Assembly: GCF_963675165.1 (NCBI RefSeq)
Contig: NC_087381.1
Location: forward strand, 2,480,001 to 2,544,000
Direction: 5' to 3'
From: Halichondria panicea
Lineage: Eukaryota; Porifera; Demospongiae; Suberitida; Halichondriidae
DNA length: 64,000 nucleotides
The first letter of the stretch is position 1, and every line of letters begins with the position of its first letter. Of the stretch, positions 60,944 to 64,000 are shown one piece after another. Under the pieces are notes generated by a model. That model was given only the letters and a program-made list of their open reading frames with translations. It had not been told where the DNA came from and ran no database searches. A program made the position numbers and the translations under genes.

Positions 60944-62483
60944 ATGAAGTGCAAGTACAAGAGTGAAGTGGATCTATTCCAAAGGAGCACTACCGTTCTG
61001 GTTTCTTCTTATCATCTCATAAATCATCAATAATGATTGTTTTGCCTTCCATAAAATATTCAGCAAGTTCTTATTGGTTGTATGCTGTTTCGTTACTTCT
61101 GTTAATGTTATAGCTGCACCACTGGCAGGATGGCTGGCTGACGCAAAGTTTGGAAACTATACAGTAGTAAGATTTGGTGTATGGCTTTTATTCCTTGCTA
61201 CTGTTTTTAATTGCTTCTATCACTTAATTGCACCGTTTGTAGGTAACGCTTTGGTTCTGAGATCGTTTGTGTTTGTGATATACGTTTTGTATTTGGTAGG
61301 AGGTGTTGGTTGCTCTTTAGTATTGTTTTAACTGGGCATAGATCAAATTCCTGATGCTTCAAGCTCCAGCATTAGCAGTTATATCACTTGGTTTCATTGT
61401 AGTGGTGTATAGGGAGCATATTTTAGTTGTTAGTATTGAAAGTAGACTGTTTGGATGTTTCATCGCATTCCAACTATAATTATACCAACAGGTTTGGAGT
61501 TTGCTTCTTGTTCTGTCTTTAAGCTGTGTTCTTATTTCGGATTTTTGTCTCTCTCAAAAGTGGCTAATAATTGAACCAAAGTCACCAAACTCTCTCAAAA
61601 CCATCTACCAAGTTCTCAAGTTTGCAGCCAAACACAAAGCTCCCCTCAATCGCAGTGCTCTCACATACTTTGAGGAAGACATTCCTTAATTCAAGAATGG
61701 ACCTGAGAAAGTCGAGATATGGTGGGTGGTCCATTCACTACAGAGCAGGTTGAAGACGTGAAGACCGTGTTTCGTATTCTCTTACTTTATAATTATGCCA
61801 TCAGTGATGATTGTTTTCTCTTTTTCTTGTATCCAAGGATTGATATAATTATTGATGCCCAGTGATCTGAACTTATGTAGTAAAAATAGTGAACATATTT
61901 TCATATAACGAAGTTGGAATTTCATACTTTGGACTTTATTTGCATGAGTTTCTGATATTTCTGCTGCTTAGAGATAGGCTTCCAAGTATTCTAAAGAAGA
62001 TAGGAATTGCTTCATTTCTTTCTGCTTTTGTAAGTTTGATATGCTTGATTCTGAAGCTCATTAATTATTATCACTTTGAAGGAGGTTTGATAGCAATTGA
62101 TTGGACTGTTTCTGTACTTTACAAATCAATGCAAGGATTGATTGCTCAAAGTGTTGCCACTTCTGCAATTGCGTTTATTTGTTCCCAATCACCATACAGT
62201 ATGAGGGGTTCTTACAGCATATATGGCCATTTTTGCTCCCCTGCATGGCTGTCGTTTTTGGTTTTGGTACACAAGTGTTTTATTGGAGAAATACACTTGT
62301 GAGGCAAGTTGGTGTTTTCCTATTTCCTGGTGTGTAAAAGTAACTCTAAGCAGTATTGGACTAATCTTTTACTGTGTCATGGCTCGTTGGTACAAGAGAA
62401 GAGTGAGGGGAGATGGTTATTTTGCACAGACAGACAATTGTGGAAGAAGTTTACGATCGTTATCTCACTCCAAGAGATAGTTA
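60944..62483 (+). pseudogene. SLC15/POT-like transporter, subfamily A, multiply frameshifted pseudogene
   Basis: The start ATG at 60944 gives MKCKYK before an inserted base. Later frames show [20 protein letters not shown] (61131-61190), a stop near 61330, [15 protein letters not shown], the conserved loop with an insertion of AAT at 61687 and GGT at 61723, [30 protein letters not shown], and the C terminus [13 protein letters not shown] with a 4-bp duplication (CAGA) near 62428. Too many breaks for function. Nearest relatives are the copies at 38229 and 40423. Confidence 0.88.
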
Positions 62484-62797
62484 GTAACCAACTAATCGAC
62501 TATGTCAGTTTAGTGAATGTAGTCACGTGACTCCCGTGGTTAATAATTATGTTTAACATCGCTATGTAATAGTACGTGCTATAGTCATCTTAGAAAGTTT
62601 GTCCAGATCATGTACATTTATATTAGCAGGTGTTTACCAAGATATAAACAATCTGACTACAATTATTTGGCCGTGGATTGTCTCATTAATGTTTTGTGCA
62701 TGTCTCGTACGTATACGTGATTATAGTGTAGTGTGTTTTAACTTCACGGTCTATAATTTGTACTCAGTTACCATTGATTTATGAAATGCTGTGAGCA

Positions 62798-62972
62798 GTG
62801 GAACCTCTGTTAACAACTACCTCCGAATAAAGGCCAGCTGCTATATAACGGCCAGGCACCCAGGTCCCAGTTTGTGTACAAAACAACCTCTCAACAAAGG
62901 CCACCTCTGTATAAAGGCCAAAACATTGTTCCCCAAAGGTGTCCGTTATAGAGGGATTCCTCTGTAATTCCA
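62798..62972. mobile_element. Small TIR element remnant (cagtggaacctctgttaac)
   Basis: CAGTGGAACCTCTGTTAACA faces CCGTTATAGAGGGATTCCTC at the other end, an imperfect inverted repeat. The interior repeats ATAAAGGCCA blocks. It resembles short non-autonomous Tc1/pogo-type elements. Confidence 0.6.
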
Positions 62973-62976
62973 ATAA

Positions 62977-63135
62977 TAATTTTTTATTGACTGCTCCATA
63001 GCTTATAATTATGCATGCTCTCTGATTTAGAATACTGAAATGTTCTATAAAAATTAATTGCCTGGCTGCATGTGCTCACATCAAACATGCAGACAAAAGC
63101 TAACTTGGATGCTGAGATCCTTTGCATGGGAAAAT
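62977..63135 (+). pseudogene. Fossil copies of aldehyde oxidase exons 6 and 7
   Basis: TTTATTGACTGCTCCATAGC (62983-63002) recalls the end of exon 6, and ATTGCCTGGCTGCATGTGCT then CACATCAAACATGCAGACAA and TTGGATGCTGAGATCC recall exon 7 at 3900-3992. The order and spacing match the resident gene. Confidence 0.6.
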
Positions 63136-63500
63136 CTCTAATACGTGATGATGCAACAATATCTTTGGTGAAATATCGCTGGTGAATCAATGGATGCAAT
63201 AATATATATACTGCATTGCATGCATCAAAGAAAGAGCACTGAGTCTTTATTGTTGTAAGCATTAGTCAACTTTCGAATTGACGATTCAGAAGCCCTTGAT
63301 GAATACATTTGTGAATCATCAATCATCGGCAATGCAGCCCTTAAAGTACTTCGCATACTTTTAGTTTCATTTGAATAATTGTGTCAATATAGCCAAAAAG
63401 TGCAGCATGCATGTACAAAGTGAAGATAACAGCAAAAAACTACTCAAAAATTTGCATATGTTCATGACATTGTAGATCGTTTGTGTTTGTGATATACTGA
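63136..63500 (+). pseudogene. Last array unit: 5' region and a scrap of transporter sequence
   Basis: CATACTTTTAGTTTCATTTG at 63354-63373 and AATGCAGCCC near 63334 mark a unit 5' region. Then only AAAGTGCAGCATGCATGTAC AAAGTGA (N-terminal remnant) and AGATCGTTTGTGTTTGTGAT (63475, transmembrane segment remnant) survive. Confidence 0.6.
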
Positions 63501-64000
63501 AATGGTGATAGACCAGAGTGTAGCACTCATATCAGCTAAGGTATAGGGTATAAATATTGCAACAAGAGTTATAATTAAACAGATCTCACAATTGGAGCAA
63601 TGTATATAAAAAGCACACACACAATAATTATAACAACAACAATTAATGCATATAATTATGTCTATTGCGTTCAATTCAGTGCAAAAGTCCTACACATAGC
63701 TATATACAGTCAGTCACTCGTAGATCACCGGGTCTGCATGTAAAGAAAGTACTATACATGAATTCCCGTTTTATTATGAACTAGCATAATTATGCAATCT
63801 AGTCTATACACAAGCTTGTATGTCAATACTAGCATAATAATGATGTTGGCCAGTCACTGTACAGTGGATCGATACTAATTACTTTTTGTTTTAAGTACTG
63901 GCATATTTTGGTAGCCATCTCTTCCTTCCCCAGATCCAATAATATCCTAATCAGTGCTCCGAAGGTTGCTTCGCTGGGTTCGTGACCCCTCCAGATCAAC
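63501..64000. other. Right edge, no gene recognised
   Basis: AT-rich sequence with GCATAATTATGC-type palindromes. The last ~60 bases (from 63930) are less AT-rich and could belong to an exon of a gene beyond the window, but nothing can be assigned. Confidence 0.3.

Noticed and set aside
1..64000. tRNA or rRNA genes
   Set aside because: No cloverleaf with A and B boxes or rRNA core sequence was recognised; the only tRNA-like sequence is the retrotransposon primer-binding site.

Overview
This window is animal-type DNA that is AT-rich, with small exons, short introns, many terminal-inverted-repeat (TIR) elements and frequent ATAATTAT/GCATGCATG tracts. Together with the gene content (a molybdenum hydroxylase with tiny exons, RING/TRAF zinc-finger proteins, collagen-like coding, SLC15-like transporters) it suggests an invertebrate, most likely a demosponge. 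The species assignment is inference, not proof.

Layout. (1) 2343-15730 (+): 22 in-phase exons encode the C-terminal ~869 residues of an aldehyde oxidase/xanthine dehydrogenase-like enzyme; the 2Fe-2S region and the first part of the FAD domain must lie left of the window. A complete single-exon SLC15/POT-like transporter gene (4391-5917) sits in the intron between visible exons 7 and 8, and a 3.2-kb TIR element fills the intron between exons 11 and 12. (2) 17173-21220: a head-to-head pair of intronless genes encode RING + TRAF-type zinc fingers + coiled coil + pseudokinase proteins, sharing a ~200-bp promoter. (3) 22163-63500: a degenerating tandem array of POT-like copies in two subfamilies (A, starting [18 protein letters not shown], starting MKYKLRYFYSKGAFL). 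Including the nested gene and the copy at 128-1668, I count five intact ORFs (4391, 27221, 30521, 38229, 46189), one nearly intact copy with a single frameshift (40423) and eight broken or truncated copies. (4) 51062-56323: a full-length, very young LTR retrotransposon with 290-bp LTRs, a 5-bp target duplication, one 1538-codon ORF, and the unusual domain order gag(SCAN-like)-PR-INT-RT-RNaseH typical of Gmr1-type Ty3/gypsy elements.

Main discovery. The array units are duplicates of the aldehyde-oxidase locus itself. They carry decayed copies of oxidase exons 6 and 7 upstream of the transporter ORF and of exon 8 downstream, in the same order as in the resident gene. The transporter family therefore appears to have expanded by copying a nested gene together with pieces of its host gene. 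Later insertions (MITEs, LINE fragments, the LTR element) mark successive duplications.

Other notable items are a ~195-nt loop segment almost identical between the otherwise divergent A and B subfamilies; apparent loss of the POT proton-coupling motif; a non-xanthine-type active site in the oxidase; two inferred GC-AG introns; a 469-bp TIR element whose empty site is preserved in paralogous units; and several short near-perfect hairpin repeats. I saw no tRNA, rRNA, CRISPR or prokaryotic features.
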